The notes: generated from the letters alone by a model not told the origin. A stretch of 64,000 nucleotides of DNA from Chryseobacterium indologenes (GCA_016025055.1 CP065590.1:2480001-2544000), one strand, 5' to 3'; numbered from the stretch's first letter, positions 1 through 10,638 are shown. Program-made: numbers and translations.

Positions 1-350
1 CTAAAAACAACGATTATAAAGAAACGATCTCTCACAAATCTTCAGATGCAGAGTTAAAAGACTTTATGCTGGCTTCACTTCCTAACTATGATACAGAAAG
101 AGTGTATTCTTCTGATATCAAAAAGCTGGCCCAGTGGTACAACATTCTTCAGAAAGCAGGATATATCACTCCTGAAAGCTTTGTAAAAGCAGAACCTGAA
201 ACTTTGGAAGGAGAACCTGCAGAGGAAGTAAGCATCGAAAAGGAAGCTAAAAAAGCAGCTCCAAAGGCAGAAAAACCTGCTGCTCCAAAAGTAAAAGCGA
301 CTTCAGCAGCAAAATCAGCTCCGAAAAGTACACACACTAAAAAAGGATAA
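1..350 (+). CDS. DUF5606 (DUF6852 C-terminal) family protein, 3' part
   Basis: The reading frame is already open at the left edge (codons from base 3), so the gene starts outside the window. About 115 C-terminal residues are visible. They hold the conserved ISHKSSDAEL and LPNYDTERVYSSDIKKLAQWYN stretches typical of the Bacteroidota DUF5606/DUF6852 family, whose biochemical role is not established. The last 50 residues are a low-complexity Lys/Ala/Pro tail (repeated PKAEKPAAPK-like units), a basic disordered extension common in this family. A hairpin with a T-run follows about 23 bp after the stop. I am confident in the family and make no claim about function. Confidence 0.85.
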   Translation, partial: KNNDYKETISHKSSDAELKDFMLASLPNYDTERVYSSDIKKLAQWYNILQKAGYITPESFVKAEPETLEGEPAEEVSIEKEAKKAAPKAEKPAAPKVKATSAAKSAPKSTHTKKG

Positions 351-372
351 TTCTTTGCTGTATTCACCATAT

Positions 373-402
373 AAAACCTTGTCAGAAATGATGAGGTTTT
401 TT
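373..402 (+). terminator. Rho-independent terminator after DUF5606 gene
   Basis: The arms AAAACCT and AGGTTTT are separated by about 14 bases and followed by further T residues, just downstream of the stop at 350. Confidence 0.6.
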
Positions 403-469
403 GTTGGCAGCAGCATTATTGATGATACCCAAAGATTGAATCTGCATTCCGCAACTTTTACTCCCAACG

Positions 470-502
470 TTTGTAATGATGCCCGAATAACCCTTACATT
501 TG
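470..502 (+). promoter_or_regulatory. Bacteroidota-type promoter for mazG
   Basis: TTTG at 470-473 and TACATTTG at 495-502 match the Bacteroidota -33/-7 consensus (TTTG ... TAnnTTTG) with a 21-bp spacer. The predicted start of transcription lies about 20 bp before the mazG ATG. Confidence 0.65.
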
Positions 503-525
503 TATAGATTGAATTTCCCATTATT

Positions 526-1302
526 ATGAACACGAAACAGGAAAAACTAGAAGCTTTCGGAAGATTACTCGATATTATGGATGATCTTCGTGAGAAATGC
601 CCTTGGGACGAGAAGCAAACCCTGGAGTCCCTGCGCCATTTGACTCTTGAAGAAACTTATGAACTATCCGATGCCATTCTGCAGAACAATTTACAGGAAA
701 TAAAAAAAGAATTAGGCGATGTTTTACTTCATCTGGTTTTTTATGCTAAAATAGGTTCGGAAAAAGAAAGTTTTGATATTGCAGATGTGATCAATTCACT
801 CAACGAAAAACTGATTTTCCGACACCCTCATATCTATGGAGATACCCAGGTGAAAGATGAAGAAGAAGTAAAACAGAATTGGGAGAAACTCAAACTTAAG
901 GAAGGGAACAAATCTATTCTGGGAGGTGTTCCGAAGAGTCTGCCAAGTTTGGTGAAAGCCTATAGAATCCAGGACAAAGTAAAAGGAATCGGTTTCGAAT
1001 TTCGCGATGCCGAAGATGCCTGGAAAAAGGTGGATGAGGAGATTCAGGAATTTCATGCGGAAACTGATCCGGAAAAAAAGGAGCAGGAGCTTGGAGACGT
1101 ATTTTTCTCCCTGATTAATTATGCCAGAATTTCAGGTCTCAATCCGGATTCTGCATTGGAAAGAACCAATCTGAAATTTATTTCAAGATTCCAGAAGATG
1201 GAGGGAATGGCGGATGAGCAAGAATTAAAACTTGCCGACATGTCACTGGAAGAGATGGATGTCCTTTGGGAAAAGGCAAAACTCTTGTCCGGCAACTCCT
1301 GA
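526..1302 (+). CDS. mazG: Nucleoside triphosphate pyrophosphohydrolase MazG
   Basis: A 258-residue protein with two MazG-type all-alpha NTP pyrophosphohydrolase repeats. The N-terminal repeat shows CPWDEKQT, then the metal-binding EETYELSDAI and ELGDVLLHLVFYA. The second repeat is near residues 150-230 with KKVDEEIQEF and ELGDVFFSLINYAR. The family hydrolyses (d)NTPs to the monophosphate and pyrophosphate, acting as nucleotide-pool housecleaning in the cytoplasm and sometimes lowering ppGpp. The length matches the usual 255-265 residues for the two-domain form. It has its own promoter at 470-502 and lies 51 bp before a lipoprotein gene on the same strand. Confidence 0.95.
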   Translation: MNTKQEKLEAFGRLLDIMDDLREKCPWDEKQTLESLRHLTLEETYELSDAILQNNLQEIKKELGDVLLHLVFYAKIGSEKESFDIADVINSLNEKLIFRHPHIYGDTQVKDEEEVKQNWEKLKLKEGNKSILGGVPKSLPSLVKAYRIQDKVKGIGFEFRDAEDAWKKVDEEIQEFHAETDPEKKEQELGDVFFSLINYARISGLNPDSALERTNLKFISRFQKMEGMADEQELKLADMSLEEMDVLWEKAKLLSGNS

Positions 1303-1353
1303 TTGGAATGATTAATGCTTCTTATTTTCAGTTTAAACTTTTAAATAAATAAA

Positions 1354-2226
1354 ATGTTACGATTTCTTATGCTACCTTTTCTTTTTTTGCTGAGTTGTAA
1401 TCCAAAAGCTCAGAATTCACCGGGTAAAAACGGTGACCTGGAAGTACAATTTTCATTTCCTAAAAAATTAAAGGAAGTTTCAGGTTTTGCATTGTCGAAA
1501 GATAAAAAAACAATCTGGGTCATCGAAGACAGAGGTAATAAAAACGCAGTGTACGGCCTTAATGATAAAGGAGAAATGATTGCGAAAGTACCTGTAGAGA
1601 ATGCTGAAAATACAGATTGGGAAGATATTATATCCGATACTCAGGGGAATATTTATATCGGGGATTTCGGAAATAATGATAATGACAGGAGAGATCTGGC
1701 TATTTTAAAAACCGATCTGCAGGATCCAACGCAGAAAACAACTAAAGTTGTACAGACCACAACATTTCATTACGAGGGACAAACGGAATTTCCGCCTAAA
1801 AAATCCAATTTACTGTACGATTGTGAAGCTTTTGTGGAAATGGACGGTAACTTTTATCTTTTTACCAAAAACAGGAGTAAAGGATTTGACGGAACGTTTT
1901 TGGTTTTTAAAGTTCCCAATAAAGAAGGCGATTTTGAAGCTAAATTGATAGGTACTTTAAAACTTCAGGGAGGATATAGTGATGCAGCGATTACATCGGC
2001 AACGATCAATACTACAAAAGATAAAATCGTGTTGCTTACCCATAAAAATGTTCATGTTCTTACCGGATTTAATGCGGACGATTTTGGTTCTTCTAAAATA
2101 CAGAAAATTCCGCTGAATCATAATTCTCAGAAGGAAGCGATCGTATTTCTAAATGATAGCACAGTATTAATAGGTGATGAAAAAGCAAAGAGTGAAGGCG
2201 GGAACGTTTATCAATTCTCTTTTTAA
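1354..2226 (+). CDS. Predicted beta-propeller lipoprotein
   Basis: A 290-residue protein with a lipoprotein signal (hydrophobic MLRFLMLPFLFLLSC, acylated Cys at residue 15). The body has repeated blades of the type 'EVSGFALSKDKKTIWVIEDRGN', 'DWEDIISDTQGNIYIGDFGNND' and 'DAAITSATINTTKDKIVLLTHKNVHVL', as in SdiA-regulated/esterase-like periplasmic propellers. It probably sits on the inner leaflet of the outer membrane or on the surface. No enzymatic residues stand out and I cannot name a ligand. It lies 51 bp after mazG and ends in a strong hairpin. Confidence 0.7.
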   Translation: MLRFLMLPFLFLLSCNPKAQNSPGKNGDLEVQFSFPKKLKEVSGFALSKDKKTIWVIEDRGNKNAVYGLNDKGEMIAKVPVENAENTDWEDIISDTQGNIYIGDFGNNDNDRRDLAILKTDLQDPTQKTTKVVQTTTFHYEGQTEFPPKKSNLLYDCEAFVEMDGNFYLFTKNRSKGFDGTFLVFKVPNKEGDFEAKLIGTLKLQGGYSDAAITSATINTTKDKIVLLTHKNVHVLTGFNADDFGSSKIQKIPLNHNSQKEAIVFLNDSTVLIGDEKAKSEGGNVYQFSF

Positions 2227-2250
2227 TTTCATACGCCCAGACATAAATGA

Positions 2251-2277
2251 AAATCCACAGAAGAACTCTGTGGATTT
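2251..2277 (+). terminator. Rho-independent terminator after lipoprotein gene
   Basis: A perfect 10-bp stem (AAATCCACAG / CTGTGGATTT) with a 7-base loop, followed by a T-run. Confidence 0.8.
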
Positions 2278-2316
2278 TTTTGAATAGTATAATTGATATG
2301 ATTTGAAGCCAAATTG

Positions 2317-3036
2317 TTAAGGTGTGAGATAAGATATATGAATATTGCCACCGGACAGTCTGAAATTCTGAGTGTAGCGGCAACGTATTCTGAAAGTATC
2401 CCCGGGATTGAAAAAATTGATGGAAGATAAATTATGATTCAGCCCGGTGGTGCGCTCTCCATGACCTGTAGAGATCCCTGCCAGCGTGGTTTGTGAAGGA
2501 GCAACTCTCTGAATGTATGAATTGGCCGTTCCTGCGGTCTGCCCGGATGGATTTAAGTTCAGGTCGTAGGTGACATAAGGCACAATATTATAAAAACCTG
2601 CTTTCACTACGGTGAATAGTCCCGTACCGGAATTATAGGTCAAATAGGAAGTATCAATTTTGTTGCTTACATTGAAAATATACGTTTGGGAATAACTTTC
2701 ATGCGTACTGACCGGAGCTGTGTGGCTTCCTGTATAGCTTCCGCTGGCAGGGCTTATGTCATTTTTGTTTCCTACATAAATAACTTTCAGGAAGTTTTCA
2801 GATTCTATGTTTCTCCATACCGGTGCATTGCCGGCTCCATTTGACATCAGAAATTCCCCACGGTTTCCCGAACTTCCTTTGGTGTTGGCATTACCGCCTA
2901 AATTAATGTCTTTTACTACCTGAAGAGAACCGTTTACATGTAATGAATGTTGTGGCGTGGAAGTATGTATCCCAACTTGTGCGTAACTACTTATGGACAT
3001 CACTAATAATGCCATGTATAATAGCTTTTTTTTCAT
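2317..3036 (-). CDS. Secreted protein of unknown function
   Basis: About 239 residues from the ATG at 3036, chosen because MKKKLLYMALLVMSISSYAQ is a clean Sec signal peptide; an in-frame ATG 36 bases upstream would put 12 polar residues before it. The mature N-terminus (VGIHTSTPQHSLHVNGSLQVV) is a pattern seen in many flavobacterial secreted proteins that carry a short tail-fibre-like 'GI.T..P...L.V.G' element. The rest is rich in Ser, Thr, Asn and Gly and ends in a beta-rich domain (PSGQTAGTANSYIQRV ... FNPGDTFRIRC), possibly a C1q/TNF-like jelly roll. No neighbour on its strand suggests a role. Confidence 0.65.
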   Translation of the reverse strand: MKKKLLYMALLVMSISSYAQVGIHTSTPQHSLHVNGSLQVVKDINLGGNANTKGSSGNRGEFLMSNGAGNAPVWRNIESENFLKVIYVGNKNDISPASGSYTGSHTAPVSTHESYSQTYIFNVSNKIDTSYLTYNSGTGLFTVVKAGFYNIVPYVTYDLNLNPSGQTAGTANSYIQRVAPSQTTLAGISTGHGERTTGLNHNLSSINFFNPGDTFRIRCRYTQNFRLSGGNIHISYLTP

Positions 3037-3354
3037 CTTTTTGTTGATTTTTATTGAAATAATTTTAAACAAATATATATTCTTTTTAAAACATTCATTT
3101 TTTTTGAAATCAACAAAAATATAGGTCTATCGATGTATTTAGTATTTGACGCTGAAAATATGGCTCTTATTTAAAAACCATATTTAAGTTATGTGTGAAA
3201 AGTATCAATTAAAAAGTGGAATTATTAATTTTTATTTAAATTATTTTTTTTAATTCTAAACAATAAAAAGCCTGACGGGCGGTTTGCTGTCGGTGAATTG
3301 TAATTTTTACAACTCTTTTTTTACATTAAAAATTAGAGTTAAATTTATTTTTCA
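3037..3354. other. Intergenic stretch, no gene seen
   Basis: Very AT-rich DNA between two minus-strand genes. I see no ORF with coding character and no strong terminator hairpin. It presumably holds the promoter of the secreted protein gene ending at 3036. Confidence 0.6.
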
Positions 3355-6300
3355 CTAAAATTTCATTCCTATTCCTGCAGAAATCCTTCCTCCGTCTGAA
3401 CCATAGAAATAATTTAATCTTGCGGACATCATTTCCACAATGCTTAACCAGATCCCGGCGCCTACAGATTCGTGCCATTTTCTCGAATTTTCAGTATCAT
3501 TCCAGACACGGCCGATATCATAACCCACAAGAATTCCCAGATTGGTTGGAGCAATATTGTTTCGTATTCTGCCGAAATCCCACCGGATTTCAGAATTATT
3601 GGTAAAATAGGATCTACCGGAAAACCTTTCATTTCTGAAAGCCCTCATTCCATTATTACCTCCGATTGCGGCAGCCTGAAAGAATTCAAAATTGTTATTA
3701 TTGATCCACATGACATTACTTGAATTGGCAAATACAAAATTTCCTTTTTATCAATTCTGTGATCAATGGCAAGCTTTCCTCTAAAAGTCAGGAAGTTTTT
3801 GTTGAAATCTGAAAGAGTTGCTTTCCAGTCGGCATTGAGCATAAATTCAAGCCCAAGAGTAGGAAAGGCAACGTTATCAGCATTTTTATAACCAAATGTA
3901 TAGTTGGCTCCCACAAACTGCTGACTATTGAATACTTCAGGTTTTACATCAGGGGATATATTAACGAACCGATTATCTTTTCTCTGTACCTTATTATCCT
4001 CAAAAGTAAGCTGAATCTGATGGCTGAGGTTCATCCAGCTTTTTTGGGAGATTGACGGCGCAAAATTGAATTTCGAGATTCGGGCTCTGTTATACTCTCT
4101 TTCTGTATCTTCTTTATTGTATTCGCTTTCATTAGACAACCCGAAGAAGTTTTGAGAAAAACGTGGAGTAGTATAAGCAGCGTCCAAATTGAAATCCCAT
4201 CCCGAGATAGCTTTCTTAAATATTCCTTTATAAACAAGGCTGAAACCAGCCGTGGCAGTATAGAAATTAGCTTTTAAACTATGTTTTTGGGTAAAGGGAT
4301 CACGGATAAAATTATTGACCGTATAATTGGCCAGAACACCTATGATAACCCCGTCATCCGGGTTGTAATCAGCATTGGGATAACCGGCTACAGAATTGTA
4401 TTTCGGATGCTTGTAATTGTAAGAATTGATATCATAGTCATCAGAGATATTTTTGGTAGCATTACCGGCATTATATGTATTCTTTTGAGATTTAAAATCA
4501 TAAATTTTTACCTTTCTTCCGTCGGCTACATTATAAACATCATGGTTATAGCCACCAATTAACCTGATGGTCATTTTAGGACTACCGGTTCCTACGACGT
4601 CATAAACATCATCGTCTTCAAGTCCGTAGATCCAAAGTTCCTTTGTTTTTGAATCATGATACGTCTTTTCAAAAACGAGCTCGTTCTGATCTTTGTTTTT
4701 GCCTAATTTATATTGTTGTACAAGCACTGAGTGTCCGTTTTTTGTAATAACGAATTTATCCGGGCTTGTGGTGCCGGCTAAAGGAACTTTTGCCTGCAGT
4801 ACATCATAGTATTGGGACGCGTAATCCTGTAGCTTTGTTTTTCTTATTTTAAGTTTTCGCTGAATATCAGCAATGGTTTCATCCTGCACTTCTTTGGGAA
4901 GATTCTGAAAAGCATTATCGATATCCGGATCCGTTAAATGTTCCTGAATATATCTTGCCTGTGCTTCCCAATCTTCTTTGGTTGCTCCTTTTAAGAAAAC
5001 CAGATCCATCGGGTAAGGCTCCATAGCCAGCCATTTTACACTGCTGATCTCTTCTGTAAAGGTTTTCATATGGCGGATGGCGGGAACATTCATGATAATT
5101 TTAAAAGCTGCCCCGTCATATTTGCTGAATGCCTGGTCCCTGTCTTTTGGAATCGGCTTATAAACCACTTTATCCCCAACTTCATATTCTGCCCATTTCC
5201 ACTGATCAGAATGTCGGTCCCAGTCACCAATCAGCATATCAAACATTCTTGCTCTGATATAAGATTCTTTGTCTACAGAGTATTTGGTGCTCTTGTTAAT
5301 ATTTTTCAATACATCGTCGGTAGAAAGAATATCCTTTGCATTATCCAGGGAGGCCAAAGTTTTCGGATCTGAAGAAAAACGCTCCTCGATCATGTACATT
5401 TCGTCTCCATAGTTTTGGTTATACTTCCCCAAAGCCTTTTGCTTAGGGATATAATACAACTTTGGATCACTGTGGAAAATATTCAGCTTTTCAGACATAT
5501 TTCCGACTGAAAATGGCGTGAAGGGATGATTGGTTGTATAGAAGTCTAATAAGAATTTCTCAGGAAAGGTATCTGCCAGCTCCTCGCCGAGTGTACTTTT
5601 CTGAAAAGCCATGTTATTAAGAAATCGGATAGCACTTTTTTTCACCCCACGCATCACGAATTCCTGTCCGTCAGCTGCTTTTAATCTTAAACTGTTCGAC
5701 TGGTTTCCGCCTCCTTCTCTGAAAGGGATATATCCGCCATTGAGTTCTGAAAGATTGGCCGTTGGTGCTTCAATCGGAATTCCGTAATATCTTCTGTAAT
5801 GATCTCCCCAGAGCCATCTGTAAAATTTACGTTTTTCAGTGAGCTGAACAGGATAGATACTCGAAGAGAATGTTGCAGGAAAAGAATTGGGAAAGTTGTT
5901 CACAAATACATCCGGCTTGGAAATAACGGAAATATGGGTCAACTTTTTCAATTGGGCATCTTTGGTAGAAAAATATTCAATATCTGTGCTCTGATCGTTT
6001 CTGATATTCATAACGGCAAAGCCACTGCCGCCATACGAGAAGTCTGTTTTTTCAACAATGGTAGCCGGGTCAACTTTGGAGCCTGCCCCGCTGATGACCT
6101 GTCTTATATTTCCCTCTTCATGATATTGTAAGTTATGATCATGTCCGGAGACAAAAATAATGTTTTCTTTATCCTGTACAATGCTTTTTAATCTGTTGGC
6201 AAGATCAGCGTAATGCTGGTTATTGATATCGGCGGGGCTTGCTCCTGAAGAGCTTCTCAGGATATTAACCGTACTGGCTATTACAGGAAGAGGAACCTTG

Positions 6301-7070
6301 CTATTAAAAGGGTACAGATGAGATTTTGCCGAGGTAAAACCGGCATGGGTTCCACTGCTGATAATCGGGTGGTGTAAGGCAACAATAATTCTTTTTCCCT
6401 GGTTTTTAATAATAAGATCTTTAAATTCTGTATAAAAATCTTCCCGTGTCTTGATATTGCAGTTTTTGTTAATTCCCGGGTGGTTGTCCCAGTTTGTAAT
6501 GACCCATTCTGTATCGATAACGATTAATTTAATATCCTTTGAAAGGCTGATATCATCAATAGGACATCCGCTTTTAGGTAAAAAAGCTTTTTTATCATCA
6601 AAATATTTTTTAACGAAACCTTCCTGAGTATTTAATCCTTCGACCCCACTGTACCAGTCATGATTTCCCGGAATTACCAGTGTTTTTCCTTTGAAATTTT
6701 TGGTGATGGCGAGTTGATCTTCCAGTTTTTTTTCGGCTAAAGGATAATCTCTATCTTTCTTCTGAGGCATTCCATTGGGATAAACGTTATCTCCAAGAAA
6801 GATCAGCATTGAATTACTGCTCGCAGAATCCAGTTTGCCTTTAAGTAAATTCAATGTCTTCTGTGCCTGGGCTTCATCTGCATTTCCGGCATCCCCGATC
6901 AGGAACAATTTAAAATCGTTTTCAGATTTTATCTCTGAATCTGCTACTTCGAATAAGTTTTTGCCCTTTTGTACGTTATAGGTTGCGCAGGAATACAGTG
7001 CTCCGGCAGACATTACCGTTCTAAGAACAATAGAAGTATTTTTTAAATGTGTTTTAAAGGATAAATTCAT
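3355..7070 (-). CDS. Metallophosphoesterase fused to outer-membrane beta-barrel (frameshifted)
   Basis: Two overlapping frames form one protein of about 1240 residues. A lipobox (LYSC, Cys28) precedes a calcineurin-like phosphoesterase domain with GDAGN (59-63), GDNVYPNG (93-100), GNHDWY (135-140), a later HHP and SGHDHN, all expected for a di-metal phosphatase. A middle region includes IGDWDRHSDQWKW, which resembles kinase-like folds. The C-terminus is a BamA/TamA (surface antigen D15)-type barrel ending in the Phe-terminated SAGIGMKF. The frame breaks at the five T's at 3745-3749: one more A on the coding strand joins DHRIDKK to GNFVFANSSNVMWINNNN and restores the barrel. Either a sequencing indel or a lost barrel end. 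Predicted location is the outer membrane; the substrate is unknown. Confidence 0.85.
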
Positions 7071-7096
7071 AAATTTACATTAACAAAAATTCAAGG

Positions 7097-8270
7097 ATGA
7101 GCATTCTAGACAAAGCTAAAAATTATGTTGAAATCTTATTCAAAGATAAGTTATCTTCAGTTTACTTTTACCATAATTTTATTCATACTGCCTATACGGT
7201 CAATAAGGCTGAGGAAATCATGAAGAATACACCTGTTTCTGAAGAGGATCAGGAAAAAGTGCTCGTGGCTTTATGGTTTCATGATACAGGATATATAGAA
7301 TGTGCTAAAAACCATGAAGAAAGAGGCGTGGAAATCATGAAAAATTTTCTACATCAGGAAAATTATCCGACAAACTATATTGATGATGTGGAAAAGCTTA
7401 TTCTGGCAACGAAAATCACGCATGAACCGCAGGGGTTACTGGAGAAAATTGTAAAGGATGCAGACTTCAGTCATTTTGCAGGCCACGATTACAGTGATAT
7501 TTCTGATGCTTTAAGAAAAGAATGGGAACTTACCAATGTAAAATGTTTCTCCAACGAAGAATGGAATTCGGGTAACCTGGATATGCTTAAGAACAAGCAT
7601 ACCTTTTATACCGAATATGCTAAGGAAAACTGGGAGCCTTTAAAAAGAAAAACATCAAGAAAATAGAGAAGAAACTGGAAAAAGAAGAACAAAAAAAGAA
7701 GATAAAAAAGAGAATATCGAAGGAAAAAAAGAAAAGGAGAAATCAGACAGAAGCGTTGATACTTTATTCAGAGTAACCTTGAATAACCATACGAGACTGA
7801 GTGATATCGCAGACAGCAAAGCCAATATCTTACTTTCTGTCAATGCAATCATTATTTCAGTTTGTCTTTCTGTGCTTGTTCCGAAACTTGATGCTCCAAA
7901 AAATTCGCATCTCATTCTTCCAAGCTTTATATTGCTTCTTTCAAGTGTATTTACAATCGTATTTGCCATTCTTTCAACCAAACCGAACGTCACCAAAACG
8001 ACTTTTACACCTCAGGATATTGTGAACAGAAAAGTCAACCTTTTGTTTTTTGGAAATTTCCAGCAGATGATGTTTGATGATTATCACAATGCCATGAGGG
8101 ATTTGATCAAAGACAGAGATTATATTTACGATTCTATGGTGAAAGACCTGTATTATCTGGGAAAAGTCCTGGACAGGAAGTACAAGCTTTTATCCATTAC
8201 CTATAAGATCTTTATGGCCGGCATTATTATTTCGGTACTGTCTTTTGGTGTAGCTTTTCTGAGTCTGTAA
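7097..8270 (+). CDS. HD phosphohydrolase fused to Pycsar-effector-like (PycTM/DUF5706) membrane domain, two apparent frameshifts
   Basis: Residues 1-185 form an HD domain (YHNFIHTAYTV, WFHDTGY with the HD pair, KDADFSHF), the metal-dependent phosphohydrolase fold often used on nucleotides. After a Lys/Glu-rich linker comes the PycTM region: NNHTRLSDIADSKAN, then three membrane segments near residues 244-262, 272-294 and 370-390. Read literally, the HD frame stops at 7666 and the membrane part would start at a TTG at 7779. Adding one A to the A5 at 7642-7646 and one A to the A7 at 7691-7697 gives a continuous protein of about 391 residues, matching HD-PycTM fusions common in Bacteroidota. No cyclase gene is adjacent, so a Pycsar role is not supported here. 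Confidence 0.85.
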
Positions 8271-8290
8271 TTAACAATAAATAAGAGCTG

Positions 8291-8321
8291 AATGATTATT
8301 GGATGATATCTGATAATCATT
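8291..8321 (+). terminator. Terminator after HD-PycTM gene
   Basis: A 9-bp inverted repeat (AATGATTAT / ATAATCATT) followed by a T-run, between convergent genes. Confidence 0.6.
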
Positions 8322-8337
8322 TTTTTGTTATGTTCGC

Positions 8338-10638
8338 CTATACCAATGAAACCCTCAACGCCAGCAGGCCTGTGATTCCCTGGAGATCTTCCACTTTAAG
8401 GAATTCTACATCATGCTGCAGAATTTCTTTCTTTTGCAGTTTGGATATATATTCCAGGTATTCTTTCTGATTTTCCATTCCAAAATAGACAATGGTGATT
8501 TTTCCCGGGGCGGTTATTCTTTCCGATGAATTTTTGACGTGGGCTTTATCCAGACGCTTTTTGATGATTTCGTAGTAAGAATTGTAGGCGCCGTCTACGT
8601 CAAAGCGCTTTTCATCCATTCTGAAGCGGATGTCAATTTTTTCATTATAGACGAAAATCAATGAGGCAATATCGAGCTCAATGGGAAGCGTTTTTTTAAA
8701 AGTCTGAAATTCCCTTTCTATTTTACAAATGGTTTTCAGCTGCCAGTATCTCAATCTGTGAACGACTTTTGCCGTATAATGGAGATCCGGAGCAATGGTA
8801 GAACCGATATAGAGGTTGTGTTCCACTCCGTCGGATTTAAACCTTTCATAATAATGTGGAAAGACCTGTTGTGCCTTTACCTGGCTTTCATCCAGAATAT
8901 CTGCGAGTTTTCTATTGACAAGAGTAATGGAATCATCCAGTTTTTTCCTGTGATTGTAAAATAAATTCGTTTGGGCCAGGAGCTGTGAAAAATAGTCTTT
9001 AATCTTTAGTTTTACTTCCTTTGACGTTCTTACTTCCAGTTTTCCCTGTAAGAAAGGGTGTATTTCTTCCCGTAATAATCTTTGAAAACGTTGTTCTGTA
9101 TCAGCTTTGATTTCGTGATTGAGTTCGCTTTCAAAAATATCAAGCGCCAGGATGAATTTTTCGGAATCCGAATTTGTCAGGGTGAAAATATCTTTCAGAG
9201 CTTCAATTTGCTGATTCAGGTCTTCAAGCATCAGGTTGAAACGTTTTTCTGAAGAAGAACGGATGTCTGAGACCCCGAATAACGGAGTAAGGTTTCTAAA
9301 GGAAATCTGTTTTAAAGTATACATTTTTTTCCCCAGTGAAGCTGTAAAGTATCTTTCAGCCTCGTTTCTGAACTTCCATACAACACTGTCGTGGATGGTT
9401 GTGTATTCACGTTGGATAATGGCTTCAATCTGATAATTTTTCTCAAAATAAAATCTACTGAGAGAAAACAACACCATATCAGTGAAAAATTCCATCTTTT
9501 TAAGCTTTAAACCATTGAAGCTGCCTGCCAGAGGGGAGGTAAACTCCATAATGGCAAGAAGTTCATTATCTTTCATGATGGGAATCACCATGAAGCTGTT
9601 GATATTATTATCTTTTAAAATACTGAAAGAGGGCAGCTGTTTTACATTTTCATCCAGTTTGTTCACATTGCTGACGACAATTGGCTTTGAATTATTGCTT
9701 AAGTTTTCAAAGGTGTTTTTACGTGTTTCTTCATCAAATGTATTAATCCAGAAATCAAGAATATGATTGGTTAAAAGACTTTCGTAGATCGGAAGTTTAT
9801 CAAGTTTCTGTTCCTTTTTATTGAAGGTCATAATCCCGAAATTCAGATCAGCAACATCAAAATAGGATTTGAAAATTTCTGTCAGATTCTCATTGGGATT
9901 TAAATTTTCAGGATCGATTTCTATCATACTGGACTTCAGGTCGGATAAAGCTACTTCTGAGGTACAGTCTACCAGCGAAATAATGGTAAACCCTCTCAAT
10001 ATCCAGGATTGGGAAGGAAAGTACTTTTTCCACAATTTAAAATCATCGAGATTTTCCAACAGCATATCCAGAATGTCATCAGAAGGTATTCTGGCATTTT
10101 CGGTAGGGATTATTTCTGTGAAGTCTGAGTTTACAGTTATTTTATAATGCTTCATGATTCCCTGCTGATTAGGGATATCATAATAAAACGGGATTGTGCT
10201 TCTGATATCCTTTTTGAAATAGCTCTGGAGAATCAGGCAACAGCAGAATACATAGAATTCGTTATCCGTAATGTTTCTGAGTTCTATTTCAAAATCTTTT
10301 CCGGCATCTTTAAGGATGTTTTTAAATCGTTGCGTATAATTGAACGTGATATTTGAAAGAGGGATGCTGGCTGCCTTTATTTCATTATGGGTAAGGCCAG
10401 TCGGAAAAAGATCAGCAAGAAGTAATCTGATAAGATCTGCATTTTTTTCGAGAATGCTTATATCCTGGAAGCCTTCTTTGAGTTCTTTAAAGTTCCTGGT
10501 GCTTTCAATCAGCGATTCGGCATAGTTGACCCTGTATTCCATTCGGTCATTATAACGGATGTGTTCCAGGACATCCAAATATTTTTTGAATGATATGAAA
10601 ACCTGAAAGGGAGAGTCTTTTTTGTAGAGATTAGCCAA
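8338..10638 (-). CDS. GAF domain-containing protein
   Basis: A 766-residue cytoplasmic protein with no signal peptide or membrane segment. A GAF-like sensory domain lies around residues 255-410 (FGIMTFNKKEQKLDKLPIYE ... PIVVSNVNKL ... FMVIPIMKDNELLAIMEFTSP). The N-terminal 250 residues are helical and unassigned. The C-terminal part is helical and possibly coiled, ending with a conserved region (NLYIGSTIAPDLHYTAKVVHRLRYWQL). No output domain such as HisKA, GGDEF or HTH is visible, so it may act through protein contacts. Orthologues of similar length occur across Chryseobacterium-like genomes. The GAF call is firm; the ligand and pathway are unknown. Confidence 0.8.
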   Translation of the reverse strand: MANLYKKDSPFQVFISFKKYLDVLEHIRYNDRMEYRVNYAESLIESTRNFKELKEGFQDISILEKNADLIRLLLADLFPTGLTHNEIKAASIPLSNITFNYTQRFKNILKDAGKDFEIELRNITDNEFYVFCCCLILQSYFKKDIRSTIPFYYDIPNQQGIMKHYKITVNSDFTEIIPTENARIPSDDILDMLLENLDDFKLWKKYFPSQSWILRGFTIISLVDCTSEVALSDLKSSMIEIDPENLNPNENLTEIFKSYFDVADLNFGIMTFNKKEQKLDKLPIYESLLTNHILDFWINTFDEETRKNTFENLSNNSKPIVVSNVNKLDENVKQLPSFSILKDNNINSFMVIPIMKDNELLAIMEFTSPLAGSFNGLKLKKMEFFTDMVLFSLSRFYFEKNYQIEAIIQREYTTIHDSVVWKFRNEAERYFTASLGKKMYTLKQISFRNLTPLFGVSDIRSSSEKRFNLMLEDLNQQIEALKDIFTLTNSDSEKFILALDIFESELNHEIKADTEQRFQRLLREEIHPFLQGKLEVRTSKEVKLKIKDYFSQLLAQTNLFYNHRKKLDDSITLVNRKLADILDESQVKAQQVFPHYYERFKSDGVEHNLYIGSTIAPDLHYTAKVVHRLRYWQLKTICKIEREFQTFKKTLPIELDIASLIFVYNEKIDIRFRMDEKRFDVDGAYNSYYEIIKKRLDKAHVKNSSERITAPGKITIVYFGMENQKEYLEYISKLQKKEILQHDVEFLKVEDLQGITGLLALRVSLV

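Noticed and set aside
3355..3711. Separate 118-residue gene after the phosphoesterase
   Set aside because: It continues the barrel of the upstream frame exactly after one base is added at 3745-3749.
7779..8270. Stand-alone PycTM gene starting at TTG 7779
   Set aside because: The frame is open well upstream of the TTG with conserved residues, and the usual fusion with the HD domain is restored by two single-base changes.
7097..8270. A Pycsar defence system
   Set aside because: No uridylate or cytidylate cyclase gene is adjacent, and the setting is core genome.
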